From SLDF01 sp964537925 (GTDB lineage: Bacteria > Bacteroidota > Bacteroidia > Chitinophagales > Saprospiraceae), in the NCBI GenBank assembly GCA_964537925.1, contig CAZICV010000006.1, forward strand, positions 1-64,000: a DNA stretch of 64,000 nucleotides. The letters are read 5' to 3'. The position numbers and the translations under genes are program-made. The notes under the pieces are model-generated. The model worked only from the letters and a program-made list of their open reading frames with translations. It did no database searches and was not told the DNA's origin. Positions 7,561 through 16,624 of this stretch are shown here, piece after piece. Positions within the stretch are counted from its first letter, which is position 1. Each line of letters starts with the position of its first letter.

Positions 7561-9279
7561 TCATTGCACCACGATCACGCGGCCGCTGTACCAGTTGCCC
7601 TGGGATTGTATACGGACGATATAGAGTCCCGGTTGGATACCGTTCAGTTCCAGTTGTGTCTGTTGACCGGGGGATAACCACTGCCTGCAAAGGCGGCCGT
7701 GTGCATCGACCAGTTGTATGAGGTCAGCGTTGGCATGAAACGCTACGGATAGCTGTGTGCGCACAGGATTGGGCCACATACGGGCGATTTTATCCAGTGA
7801 TTGATCTTTTGTACTGGCTAAACCGTCGATATCTCTCTCATAGCGGGGCAGTATCTGGTAGCCGTCCAGCAAAGGCTCTGAACTGTCAAACTGTCCGCCG
7901 ATACCGGTCAGATCAAAAGGATAGCCCGGAGGCAGAGGGGCTCCTACAGATACATTACGTGCAACACGCATGATAAACTCCTGGGAGCCGTTGGTGACAC
8001 GTACATTGAAACCGGCAGGGTTATTGGTCCAGTCCGCCGCATCCACTACAGTGACCGATCTGATTTTGATCAACCGGCTTTCTGTATCTTCATTGAGATC
8101 TTCTACTTCGACAGGATTCAGCAGGTTGTTACCGGTTGAGATTACCTGGAGACCGCTGATGTTGATCTGCAGCAGTCCGCGGAACTGTTCCAGTGTACCG
8201 AGTACACGCAGCTCGTCCCCTTCCTGTACCGTATAGCCGAAGCTATTACTGGCGCTGAATACGCCGATACCGTCACCTGACTGGTCGATCAGCGTAAACT
8301 GCAGTCCGGGATCGCGTTGGTTCACACCATATACGATGCCTTTCAGATAGCATTGTACCCCGATGGAGTCAGCGATACCTTCAGAGTTGACGCCACGTAC
8401 CTGGCCGATCGCATATTCCGGAGTCTGTACCTGCGTAGATCGTACGGTGACTGTTCCCTGCATCTGGGCCGCATGTGCATCGCACTGGTACCTGTAGAGG
8501 CCGGGAGTATGAAAGGTAAAGTCATATGTCCAGGCGGTCATAGACGGTGTACCGCTGAAAAATCCTTCCGGGTTGGCGGGAAACGTAGCCGTTGATCCGT
8601 TTACGTTGTGGTGTCCTCCTGTATTGATCCAGCGGATCGTTTGTCCCTCGTCGATAGTTATATCTGCGGGGCTGAAGAAGAAATCACCGACCTCGACCAC
8701 AGCATCCGGATCGAAGGAACATACTACGGTATTGGCTGCGCCCGGGGTTCCCAGCAACTGTTTGCCGTTGATCTCCACGCCGAGGGCATTGGTGGCTGGC
8801 TTCCAGTTGTTGACATCGTTGATCGGGCGGTTGGGGTCACAGAGTTCGACAGAAGCGCCGTTACCATCCGCTTCGCTGAACCATCCGCCTGCGCCATTAG
8901 AATAGGTCACGGCAGAGAAATACAGCCCTCCTGGATCGGCTATCTCGATGGTCTCTCCCGTATTATTGAGGGCGCCGGATGTCCATTGCACGATCTGGCC
9001 GGTATTGCCGAATACGGTGCGGTAGGCGTTTTCATTGATACAGACGATCAGCCTGCCCTGTGGCTGCAGGACAACCTGTCCGAAAGTATGTGTAACTCCC
9101 TGGGTGAACTGCCAGCCTGTGAGGTCGACCGTACCGGCTGAATTGTTGTACAACTCGATGTATTCCAGGCTATCGTTGCCCGATTCCGGCGGATTGTACA
9201 TGATCTCGGAGATCAGGACCTGGGCATTCGCTGCGAACGCCATACAGATCATTGCGATCAGTGTAGTTATTCTTTTCAT
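7561..9279 (-). CDS. Secreted lamin-tail / cupredoxin / OB-fold protein with T9SS sorting domain
   Basis: A 572-residue exported multi-domain protein. A signal peptide (MKRITTLIAMICMAFAANA) is followed by a lamin-tail domain (ISEIMYNPPESGNDSLEYIELYN, about 20-150) and a plastocyanin-like domain (about 195-280) with ligand candidates H in GGHHNV and C, H and M in YQCDAHAAQMQG. A DUF5689/YhcR-like OB domain (about 295-450) and a type A T9SS C-terminal domain (MWPNPVRTQL...LYIVRIQS) complete it. Lamin-tail and OB domains are common in secreted nucleases, but no nuclease domain is seen here. The start is ATG 9279; ATG 9291 would lengthen the signal peptide by four residues. Confidence 0.85.
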   Translation of the reverse strand: MKRITTLIAMICMAFAANAQVLISEIMYNPPESGNDSLEYIELYNNSAGTVDLTGWQFTQGVTHTFGQVVLQPQGRLIVCINENAYRTVFGNTGQIVQWTSGALNNTGETIEIADPGGLYFSAVTYSNGAGGWFSEADGNGASVELCDPNRPINDVNNWKPATNALGVEINGKQLLGTPGAANTVVCSFDPDAVVEVGDFFFSPADITIDEGQTIRWINTGGHHNVNGSTATFPANPEGFFSGTPSMTAWTYDFTFHTPGLYRYQCDAHAAQMQGTVTVRSTQVQTPEYAIGQVRGVNSEGIADSIGVQCYLKGIVYGVNQRDPGLQFTLIDQSGDGIGVFSASNSFGYTVQEGDELRVLGTLEQFRGLLQINISGLQVISTGNNLLNPVEVEDLNEDTESRLIKIRSVTVVDAADWTNNPAGFNVRVTNGSQEFIMRVARNVSVGAPLPPGYPFDLTGIGGQFDSSEPLLDGYQILPRYERDIDGLASTKDQSLDKIARMWPNPVRTQLSVAFHANADLIQLVDAHGRLCRQWLSPGQQTQLELNGIQPGLYIVRIQSQGNWYSGRVIVVQ

Positions 9280-9307
9280 AGTTGTGGTCATATTTGGTGA
9301 TGCCTAA

Positions 9308-9355
9308 AAATAAAGGAAGTAAGCCACAACAAGGTTGGGCTTACTTCCTTTATTT
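9308..9355. terminator. Perfect 18-bp bidirectional terminator hairpin
   Basis: Bases 9308-9325 and 9338-9355 are exact reverse complements, ending in AAATAAA/TTTATTT. The 12-nt loop contains a further 4-bp pair (CAAC/GTTG). It ends the TonB receptor transcript (stop at 9383). It finishes only 29 bp before the ATG of the next minus-strand gene at 9279. Confidence 0.9.
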
Positions 9356-9382
9356 AACAATAAAATCTTTCTTCAACCGGGA

Positions 9383-12300
9383 TCAGAATATATAACGGAG
9401 TCCCAGCTGTGCTCTCCATGTCTGTGACAGCGTCGTCACCGGGCGGAAGGTTTCTGCCGGGAATTCTGAAGTACCTGTCACGAAGTTCATCCTGTAGATC
9501 GGGCGATTGTCGGCGTCCTTGCCTGCATAGCTCAGTGGCGTAGACTGCACAGCCACCTGCTCCACACCCCACTCGCTGAAGATCAGGTTGCCGACATTCA
9601 TGATATCCAGGCTGATCTGGAGTCTGTGTTTGCCTTTGGTCAGTTTGATATCCTGGAGGAGACGGAGGTCAAAACGATTGACCCACGGCAGTTTGGCGCC
9701 ATTCCTGTCCGCAATCTTACCGCGTATACCGCTCAGGTAAGGGTCTTGGTCGATGAATGCATCCAGTGCCGCTCTCTGCTCGGCCTGTGTGATGGTCCTG
9801 CCGCCTGCTGTGAATTCTTCGAAGTTCAGCTCATCGGCGCTCAGCGGTACATACATCAGCAGGTTGGCGCCTGCGAATGTATTGGATAGGTTCGAGCTGC
9901 GGTAAGAATACGTATAGCTGTATCTGCCCGCCTCGCCGCCGTCGTAGAAGAGAGATACGGTAGAGTTGCCTGTCGTGTAGGACAGCATACCTACCACACG
10001 GTTGGGCTTGTCAAAGCGCGTATAGCTGATCTCGGGATCGTTCCGGTTTTCCTTTACTACAACAGGCCACAGTGAGATTGCCTGGGAGCCGCCTTCAAGA
10101 CCATAGTCCCTGGCGCGGCTCGCTGTGTAGGCAGCCATGGCCGTGAAGCCGTTGTCAAAGGCTTTTTGCAGTTGCAAGGTAGCAGCCATGTAGTCTCCAT
10201 TGGCTTCGGCATTCGTCAGGTAGAATGCCTGGTTGAACTGGGGATTGTTCGTGATGGTGCTGTACGTAGGACGCGGGTCCGGTCCTGTCAGTACACCGTC
10301 CGCTTCCGGGAGTACCAGGTTCATTGCGATCGGGGTGCTCAGATCACGTGTGTAGATACCCTCAATGGTGGCGATAATACCCAGCGGCAGTTTGTAGTCT
10401 ACTGCTAGGTTGCTGCGCCATACCTGCGGCAGTTTGAAGTTGCGGTCTGTGAAGTTGACCTCGTTGGACAGCTGTGATTCGAGCGTAGCCGGATCGGGGC
10501 GGTATGCGTTCACATCCGGGTTGAAAGGGCGCGGGTTGGCTGCAAACTCATCTGCAGTGTAGAGGCCGTAACCACCGCGTGTCACACCGTTTCCGTTGAC
10601 CTGGTTGGAGAGCCATACGAACGGCAGGCGGCCGGAGAACATACCGGTACCACCCCTGACCTGCAGGGTACGGTCGCCGAGTACATCGTAGTTGAAGCCG
10701 ATACGCGGAGAAAACAACGGACGCAGCCGGGGCAGCGCAGAGACATCCGGTACCAGTTCTTCCTGGTTGCGGGGATCAGTAAGGGTAAATCCGAGGTACT
10801 TGTCGTTTACGGGCAGATCGATCGGGTAGAACGGCAGATCTACACGGAGACCTCCCGTCAGTCTAAGCCGTTCGTTGAGCTGGAATTCGTCCTGGATATA
10901 GATACCCAGCTGAGCAAAGCGCGTCTGATCGGTCGGCGGCTCTGTACCACCGCTGAAGCTATAGCCCTGGGCAAAGGCGGCAGGCTGTTGATTCGGATCA
11001 CGATCGATCACGGCACGTACGAAATCATCGTAAGAGCTGTAGCGGTAGAAGCCGTTGAATACCGGGTTGAAAGCGTTGTCGAACGTCATGTACTCGAAGT
11101 TGACACCGGCTGTGAGCGTATGCCTGCCGAGGTACATGGATGTGTTGTTGGTGATATTGAAGATACGGTTTTCCAGCAGGTTACCGACGGAGAACAGCTC
11201 GTTGCCGAGCGTCATGTAATAGAGCGGGTTACCGCCGGCATCCTGTTCCATCACTTCGATGAACGGGAAGGCCTGACCGCCGGGAATACCGCGGCGCGGA
11301 TCTTCGATCATCGTCAGACCTACGTTGAAGCTGTTGGAGAAGCGGCTGCCAAATGTAGAGTTGAGTTCTCCTACGAGCGAGTTGACATTGATGTCGTTCG
11401 TATAGTGGCTGTTGCGGAAGTTCATCGCTTCAATACCGAAACGGTTGGTATTGCTGAAGCGCTGAGAGTTGGGCAGGTAGCGGATACTGTTGCCGTTGAT
11501 CGTCACATCCGTGAAGCCGGAGTAGCGGTTGAAACGTACGAAAGCTTTGTGATTGCGGCTGATGTTGTAATCCAGCCTGAAGTTGATCCGGAGCGCCTCG
11601 GAAGCAAACGGGTAGTTTTCGTAAGCCCCCGGATCATACCCGTAGATATCGATCATACGTCCTCTTACAAATTCCAGGCGGTCTGCCGGTACCCGTGATA
11701 CCGTGAGTCCGTCGGGGCTGAGGCCATCGCGTGATGCAACTTTCTGCAGCGCAGGGACACGCTCGGTTTCCTTTTCGACGGAAGCGAAGAAGAAGAGACG
11801 GTTCTTGATGATCGGTCCGCCCAGCCTGGCGCCGTAGATCAGGTTCTGTGATTCACCGCGGTTGAGGCGCAGATCCCCTATACGGTCCCCGATAAGCTGG
11901 TCATTGCGCAGGTAGGTGTACACAGAGCCTTCCCAGTTGTTGGTACCGCTGCGCGTGACTGCATTTACGCTGGCGCCGGTAAAACCGCCCTGGCGTACAT
12001 CATACGGGGCAAGGTTGACCTGTACTTCGTCGATGGCATCCAGGGAGAGCGGGTTGGTACCTGCAAACTGGCCACTGCCGAGACCAAAGTTATTGTTGTA
12101 TATGTTTCCGTCGATTGTATAATTGTTGAAACGGTTATCGCGCCCGGCAAAGCTTGTTCCGTTGCTCTGGGGCGACATCCTTGTGAAGTCATTGATGTTC
12201 CGGTTGATCGTAGGCAGCGCATTGATCGTTGCGGAATTGAGGTTGGTCGAAGCGCCCGTACGCTGAGAATTGATCAGCGGGTCGTTGGATCCGACAATCT

Positions 12301-12655
12301 CGACCAGGCCCAGGTCCACAGATGCATCGTGCATCGTGATATTGAGCGCAAAGGGTTGACCGAGTGAAAGGTACACGTCATTGACAGGCTCTGCCGTGTA
12401 GCCGACATAGGATGCTGTGATCCTGTAAGGGCCGCCTACGCGCATGTTGGAGATATTGTACCTTCCGTCAGCCTGTGTGCTGGTGATGTAGAGGGTACCG
12501 CTGGGCAAATGTGTCGCTTCCACAATCGCGCCGATCAGGGGCTCACCCTGGTCATCTTTGAGTACGCCGGTCATGCTCGAACTGGTCACCTGGGCGCTGA
12601 GTTTCAGGCCAGAGAACAGCAAGAGCAATGTCATGAGTAAAATGTTTTGTTTCAT
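9383..12655 (-). CDS. TonB-dependent receptor with carboxypeptidase-regulatory domain
   Basis: A 1090-residue outer-membrane receptor. The signal peptide (about 1-21) is followed by a carboxypeptidase-regulatory-like beta-sandwich (VLKDDQGEPLIGAIVEA, to about 110), a plug region (NSQRTGASTNLNSATINALPT; later ASVNAVTRSGTNNWEGS), and a long barrel rich in aromatic beta-strands. It ends in the outer-membrane C-terminal phenylalanine (LGLRYIF). The overall plan resembles Oar-like receptors rather than SusC, and no SusD partner follows. The substrate is unknown; such proteins import large ligands or act in surface assembly. It is monocistronic, bounded downstream by the strong hairpin at 9308. Confidence 0.9.
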   Translation of the reverse strand: MKQNILLMTLLLLFSGLKLSAQVTSSSMTGVLKDDQGEPLIGAIVEATHLPSGTLYITSTQADGRYNISNMRVGGPYRITASYVGYTAEPVNDVYLSLGQPFALNITMHDASVDLGLVEIVGSNDPLINSQRTGASTNLNSATINALPTINRNINDFTRMSPQSNGTSFAGRDNRFNNYTIDGNIYNNNFGLGSGQFAGTNPLSLDAIDEVQVNLAPYDVRQGGFTGASVNAVTRSGTNNWEGSVYTYLRNDQLIGDRIGDLRLNRGESQNLIYGARLGGPIIKNRLFFFASVEKETERVPALQKVASRDGLSPDGLTVSRVPADRLEFVRGRMIDIYGYDPGAYENYPFASEALRINFRLDYNISRNHKAFVRFNRYSGFTDVTINGNSIRYLPNSQRFSNTNRFGIEAMNFRNSHYTNDINVNSLVGELNSTFGSRFSNSFNVGLTMIEDPRRGIPGGQAFPFIEVMEQDAGGNPLYYMTLGNELFSVGNLLENRIFNITNNTSMYLGRHTLTAGVNFEYMTFDNAFNPVFNGFYRYSSYDDFVRAVIDRDPNQQPAAFAQGYSFSGGTEPPTDQTRFAQLGIYIQDEFQLNERLRLTGGLRVDLPFYPIDLPVNDKYLGFTLTDPRNQEELVPDVSALPRLRPLFSPRIGFNYDVLGDRTLQVRGGTGMFSGRLPFVWLSNQVNGNGVTRGGYGLYTADEFAANPRPFNPDVNAYRPDPATLESQLSNEVNFTDRNFKLPQVWRSNLAVDYKLPLGIIATIEGIYTRDLSTPIAMNLVLPEADGVLTGPDPRPTYSTITNNPQFNQAFYLTNAEANGDYMAATLQLQKAFDNGFTAMAAYTASRARDYGLEGGSQAISLWPVVVKENRNDPEISYTRFDKPNRVVGMLSYTTGNSTVSLFYDGGEAGRYSYTYSYRSSNLSNTFAGANLLMYVPLSADELNFEEFTAGGRTITQAEQRAALDAFIDQDPYLSGIRGKIADRNGAKLPWVNRFDLRLLQDIKLTKGKHRLQISLDIMNVGNLIFSEWGVEQVAVQSTPLSYAGKDADNRPIYRMNFVTGTSEFPAETFRPVTTLSQTWRAQLGLRYIF

Positions 12656-12849
12656 AGACTACGCTTTAAATTTTGGTGCAAATAAATGAACTATACGTGT
12701 CGCAGATGTCTGCGCTGTATTAACAGATCATTAAATATGGGAGAAAGCAAAGCGTTTACACATCGGCAAACGACATATATGTCTTTCCGGGGACTTGCAC
12801 TAATATAAAACAATGCTACTTACGGAATGCAATAGTTAGCCTGCGATTT

Positions 12850-13275
12850 TTACGGAGTTGCACATATCCTTTCTTTAAAGTTGGCCGGGACCGCCACGGT
12901 TTTCTGCAACCGGTAATCGCGGAACAGCAGGTTGGTGAAAGCGGTAGCGACCGGCCTTTCACCGCAGACTACTTGGTAGTGCAGCGTAAAACCCTTCTGT
13001 AACCACTGGCCTATAGCCAGGTGAATATGCAACAACTCGCCCGCAAATGCTTCAGACCGGTATTGTACCGCGAGATCGGCCTGTATGATACCGTACCCCT
13101 CTATGTCCAGCTCCGTGTATCCCAGCGCCCTCAACCAGATCACCCTGGCTTCCTGCAATATGCCGACCAGGCGGTCATTGCCGACATGGCCGCCGTAGTT
13201 GATATCTCCGACACGGACTTCTATCGCGGCGGTGAAAATGACAGTAGAAGGAAACCTGGTTTTTACTCGATCCAT
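12850..13275 (-). CDS. Acyl-CoA thioesterase, 4HBT hot-dog fold (FcbC/YbgC type)
   Basis: A 141-residue single hot-dog domain. The FEVRVGDINYGGHVGND-type segment (here IEVRVGDINYGGHVGND) matches the YbgC/4-hydroxybenzoyl-CoA thioesterase active-site region, in which an Asp precedes the Asn-Tyr-Gly-Gly-His turn. The central helix ARVIWLRALGY and strand VQYRSEAFAGELL follow the family order. It probably hydrolyses short or medium acyl-CoA. It lies 41 bp downstream of the... opposite-facing side of the PhoD gene's stop, on the same strand, with PhoD further downstream, so the pair may be co-transcribed. Confidence 0.82.
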   Translation of the reverse strand: MDRVKTRFPSTVIFTAAIEVRVGDINYGGHVGNDRLVGILQEARVIWLRALGYTELDIEGYGIIQADLAVQYRSEAFAGELLHIHLAIGQWLQKGFTLHYQVVCGERPVATAFTNLLFRDYRLQKTVAVPANFKERICATP

Positions 13276-13316
13276 AACGACAAACTGAACGGTGAGGCAG
13301 GTGCAGGTGTATAACT

Positions 13317-14666
13317 CTAGCGCTTATCCGGCGTAGCCAGTTCCTGTAGCCTGATACTGCGGCTCCAGCGTTCCAGCCCGGCAGAGTTGCGGATACTGAT
13401 CTTCATAGTTCTGTCTGCACGTTTACCCGATACTTCGATGACCGCATAGTTGCGTTCAAAAAGCCGGGTGTCCTTGACCAGGTTGTCATTGCGTTCCTGT
13501 CCGTACCTTTTGGTAGAAGCTATGCCCGAGGTCAGCGGCGATACGGTGAGGTCGTATGTAATGAGGCCGTTGGCCAGCGTGATCCTGCTCAGCTCGGTAA
13601 AATGCCGGTCACCTGTGAGGAAGACCACACCGGTGATGTTTTCGTCGCTGATGAACTGCAGGAGCTCTGCGCGTTCGCCGGGCGCTGCCCGCGAGAAATT
13701 CTCCTTGTCATCCGCCGTGCTGCCGAACATGACGCCCACACAGACGAACTTGAAAGTTGCCTGGCTGTACTTCAGCGCTTGTTTCAGCCAGGCGAGCTGC
13801 TCCTCTCCGAGGATGACCCCAGGTTCTGTGCCTGCCGCCGATCTCTTGTTGTACCGATCGTCAAGCATGAAAAAAGCGCAATCTGACCATTCAAACTGGA
13901 AAGTAATGCCCTCTCCGGCTTTTCCACCGAAACCCGGGTTGGGCCAGAAGCTCCTGAAAGCTTCCCTGGTGAGGTGCTTACCGGCAAAACTACCGTCGCT
14001 GTTATTGGGGCCGAAATCATGATCGTCCCAGATGGCGTAGTGGTGCGTATTGGCGAGCAGGGGTTGCAGCAGCGGTGTAGAGCGTGTATGGGTATACCTG
14101 CCGAATACACCTGTACGGCTGTTCCAGTCTACCTCGCGGAGATAAGTATTGTCGCCCAGCCAGAGCATGAAGTCCGGTTTGTCCCGGTAAATGCTGCTGA
14201 TAATTTCATACTCGCCCCAGTAAGGATTGTCGGCAGGCCGCTCGTAAAGCTCCTCCCCTACGTAATAGCAGCTACCTGCGGCAAAACGAAAGTCGGGTGG
14301 CTCATGCCGCCACTGCCAGAGCGCCTGTGTACTGAATCCGGCGGGATAGTCCAGCTCTACTGCCTGGTTGTTGATAAACAGCCGGTAGGCATAACGCAGA
14401 CCGGGCTTTACCTGGTCGCAGATGACCTGGACGGTAAATGCCTTGTCTTTGTCCACTTCCAGGCACTCCGTGAGACGCAGGTCGCCGGGATCGCTTTCCG
14501 GCCAATACGCAAACTGGACCATGCCCGGCCCTTTCAGCTGAACCCATAAAGCCACTTCGCGCATATGCGAATACCCGACCATCGGGCCGGACTGCAGCAT
14601 CGCTTTCTGTGCGTACCCGCTGCTCGGGCACCAAAACAACAGGAATAACAGTATACGGTGAAGCAT
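13317..14666 (-). CDS. PhoD-like alkaline phosphatase/phosphodiesterase
   Basis: A 449-residue exported protein with signal peptide MLHRILLFLLFWCPSSGYA. A fibronectin-like N-terminal domain (about 25-120) precedes the PhoD metallophosphoesterase domain. Metal-binding motifs are visible: WLGDNTYLREVDW, YAIWDDHDFGPNN and LTGDRHFTEL. In PhoD these coordinate Fe and Ca and hydrolyse phosphomonoesters or diesters outside the cytoplasm. There is no T9SS domain, so it is probably periplasmic. No Pho-box can be assigned. Confidence 0.87.
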   Translation of the reverse strand: MLHRILLFLLFWCPSSGYAQKAMLQSGPMVGYSHMREVALWVQLKGPGMVQFAYWPESDPGDLRLTECLEVDKDKAFTVQVICDQVKPGLRYAYRLFINNQAVELDYPAGFSTQALWQWRHEPPDFRFAAGSCYYVGEELYERPADNPYWGEYEIISSIYRDKPDFMLWLGDNTYLREVDWNSRTGVFGRYTHTRSTPLLQPLLANTHHYAIWDDHDFGPNNSDGSFAGKHLTREAFRSFWPNPGFGGKAGEGITFQFEWSDCAFFMLDDRYNKRSAAGTEPGVILGEEQLAWLKQALKYSQATFKFVCVGVMFGSTADDKENFSRAAPGERAELLQFISDENITGVVFLTGDRHFTELSRITLANGLITYDLTVSPLTSGIASTKRYGQERNDNLVKDTRLFERNYAVIEVSGKRADRTMKISIRNSAGLERWSRSIRLQELATPDKR

Positions 14667-14700
14667 GGTCTGATCGTGTATAAATCAGTCAGTAGAAAGA

Positions 14701-15651
14701 TCAATCCTTTTGTGGCTGTTGCCTGAGCGGCAGGAAAATTTCTGCCATCATACAGCGGGCGCTGCCGCCTCCGTACTTTTCGATTGTATAGAGCGGAGCG
14801 TACAGGATCTGTGTATACTGGCGTATGCGCTCTACCTGGTCTGCCCGCAGGGAGTTGAACGCCTGTTCGGACATCACCAGGAAGGTCTGTCCCCGGTCAT
14901 TGCACACTTGTAGCATATTGCCCGCAAAAGCCCGCATCTGGGCAGGTGTGATGCCGATGACATCCTTGCCTGTCTTGCGGAAGATATCCAGCAGCATCTC
15001 CTTTTCAGCCTCATCCCGGATACTTTCGAGACAGATCACCACAAAATGATCGCCCATTGCCATGAGCACATTGGTATGGTAGATCTCCTGGCCCAGTTCA
15101 TCTACCGCTGTGAAAAGTACCGGCTCATACCCGGCGATCCGGCAGAACCTGTTTACCAGGCCGGCATCTGTGCGCGGACTGATACAGGCGTATGCGATCC
15201 TGTTTACCCGGTCGAGCACGAGACTGCCCGTTCCCTCCAGGAACTGTGCGTCTGCTTCAGTGAACTCAAGGTAGTGCCGGTTGAAAAGATCAAAGTCTGC
15301 CGCCAGGCTTGCAAGTACATCTTCCCGTCTTTCGAGCCTCCGTACCGGCGCTTGCATGGGATAAGTGATGACCGAACCGTCTTCGTGAAAAGTAATCCAG
15401 TTGTTCGGAAAGATGGCGTCCGGCTTTACCGGCGTATCCGTATCTTCTATGACATGTACGCTGATCTGCCGGGCCCGCAGATCACCGACGAAAGTGTCGA
15501 ACTCGTCACGTGCGCGCTGCCTGATCTCCTCTTCCGGCATCGTGCTGTCCTGCGACTGGAAAGCATTGCTTCCGGCGGTCTCCGGGTTGTAGCCGAAATG
15601 AGCCGGGCGGACCATGAGCAGGTGTGAAGTAGTTTGGCTGAGTGATATCAT
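14701..15651 (-). CDS. ctlX: CtlX-like citrulline/arginine-deiminase-family hydrolase
   Basis: A 316-residue guanidino-group-modifying enzyme of the pentein fold. Diagnostic segments are MVRPAHFGYNPETA at the N-terminus, the PDAIFPNNWITFH substrate loop, the YHTNVLMAMGDHFVV histidine motif and the C-terminal GGSARCMMAEIF with the catalytic cysteine. This pattern is that of citrulline-utilisation hydrolase CtlX rather than arginine deiminase ArcA. No arginine or citrulline pathway genes flank it. It stands 15 bp upstream of, and on the same strand as, nothing related; the transporter at 15666 precedes it in the transcript. Confidence 0.85.
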   Translation of the reverse strand: MISLSQTTSHLLMVRPAHFGYNPETAGSNAFQSQDSTMPEEEIRQRARDEFDTFVGDLRARQISVHVIEDTDTPVKPDAIFPNNWITFHEDGSVITYPMQAPVRRLERREDVLASLAADFDLFNRHYLEFTEADAQFLEGTGSLVLDRVNRIAYACISPRTDAGLVNRFCRIAGYEPVLFTAVDELGQEIYHTNVLMAMGDHFVVICLESIRDEAEKEMLLDIFRKTGKDVIGITPAQMRAFAGNMLQVCNDRGQTFLVMSEQAFNSLRADQVERIRQYTQILYAPLYTIEKYGGGSARCMMAEIFLPLRQQPQKD

Positions 15652-15665
15652 GAGTCGTATCGGGT

Positions 15666-16475
15666 TTAGTTGCGGCTCATCGCCTCTCTGCGCATACGGG
15701 CGGATTCTTCAGGACCCAGGTAGCTGTCAATCATATGATGTACCAGGTAGATCACGGGCGTGAGGACGACGGCCACCACAAACTTATAAAAATAATTGAC
15801 GATGCCGATCGCCAGTACCAGTCGCAGACTCCAGTCCGCACCGATATAGAATGCGATGAACAGCACGACAAAACTGTCTATGAACTGGGAGATCAGCGTC
15901 GATCCGGTCGCCCTCAGCCAGATCATACGCTCACCGGTCCATTGCTTGATCCGGTGAAATACCAGTACGTCCAGTACCTGCCCTACAAGAAAAGCGACCA
16001 GGGAGCCGAAGATAATCCACAGCCCCTGCCCGAATACCAGTCTGAATGCGTAATCATAATTGCCCACCTGGCTCCTGACAGCGTCCTGTTCGGCGGGTGT
16101 CAGATCAGGTGAGATATGCGACTGGGGCCAGAAATCGGCCGGTGTCAGCCGGATACCGATGAAAAACAGCAGGAAAGCGTAGGCGATCAGCGCCACTGCG
16201 ATATTGGAGAGAAACCTTACTCCGCGTATACCGTAGTACTCGTTGATGATATCTGTCATGATAAATACCACCGGCCAGAGCAGCACACCCGCAGTGAGAT
16301 TGAGGGAGAGCGATTCTATGCCGAATACCGACCAGTTGACCGGATCCATCCCCAGCGTCTTTTCGAGTGAAAAGATCTTGACACCGATGAATTCCGCTAC
16401 GAGGGCGTTGGCAATGAAGAAACCGCCCAGGATGAGGAAAAGCCTGGTGGATTTCTGTCTTGTGATATGAAGCAT
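15666..16475 (-). CDS. yhhQ: Queuosine precursor transporter (YhhQ/QPTR family)
   Basis: A 269-residue integral membrane protein with about six helices. Family hallmarks include ANALVAEFIGVKIF, WPVVFIMTDIINEYYG, the FLVGQVLDVLVFHRIKQWTG loop and STLISQFIDSFVVLFIAF. YhhQ proteins take up preQ0/preQ1 for queuosine tRNA modification. The ATG at 16475 was chosen because everything upstream to 16613 is unlike the family and runs under the hscA promoter region. It is co-directional with ctlX 14 bp downstream. Confidence 0.9.
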   Translation of the reverse strand: MLHITRQKSTRLFLILGGFFIANALVAEFIGVKIFSLEKTLGMDPVNWSVFGIESLSLNLTAGVLLWPVVFIMTDIINEYYGIRGVRFLSNIAVALIAYAFLLFFIGIRLTPADFWPQSHISPDLTPAEQDAVRSQVGNYDYAFRLVFGQGLWIIFGSLVAFLVGQVLDVLVFHRIKQWTGERMIWLRATGSTLISQFIDSFVVLFIAFYIGADWSLRLVLAIGIVNYFYKFVVAVVLTPVIYLVHHMIDSYLGPEESARMRREAMSRN

Positions 16476-16592
16476 AGGGCTGATTTTGAACGGAAAATAC
16501 TGTTTTTCGATCAGGCTGCATACGTCTTTTCCTGTACACTGATCGCGTAAACCGTATCGTGCAGGTAAGCGCCTGATTCCAACCTTTCCCCG

Positions 16593-16600
16593 TATCTTCG
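16593..16600 (+). promoter_or_regulatory. Possible -7 element (TATCTTCG) for hscA
   Basis: TATCTTCG is a TAnnTTCG variant of the Bacteroidota -7 element. It lies 25 bp before the hscA ATG. No clear -33 TTG was found. Confidence 0.25.
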
Positions 16601-16624
16601 CGTTCCAGAGCAATAAAACCTCTC

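Noticed and set aside
16476..16613. Upstream extension of the queuosine transporter
   Set aside because: The extra 46 residues are unlike the family and run into the hscA promoter region; the ATG at 16475 begins the conserved part.
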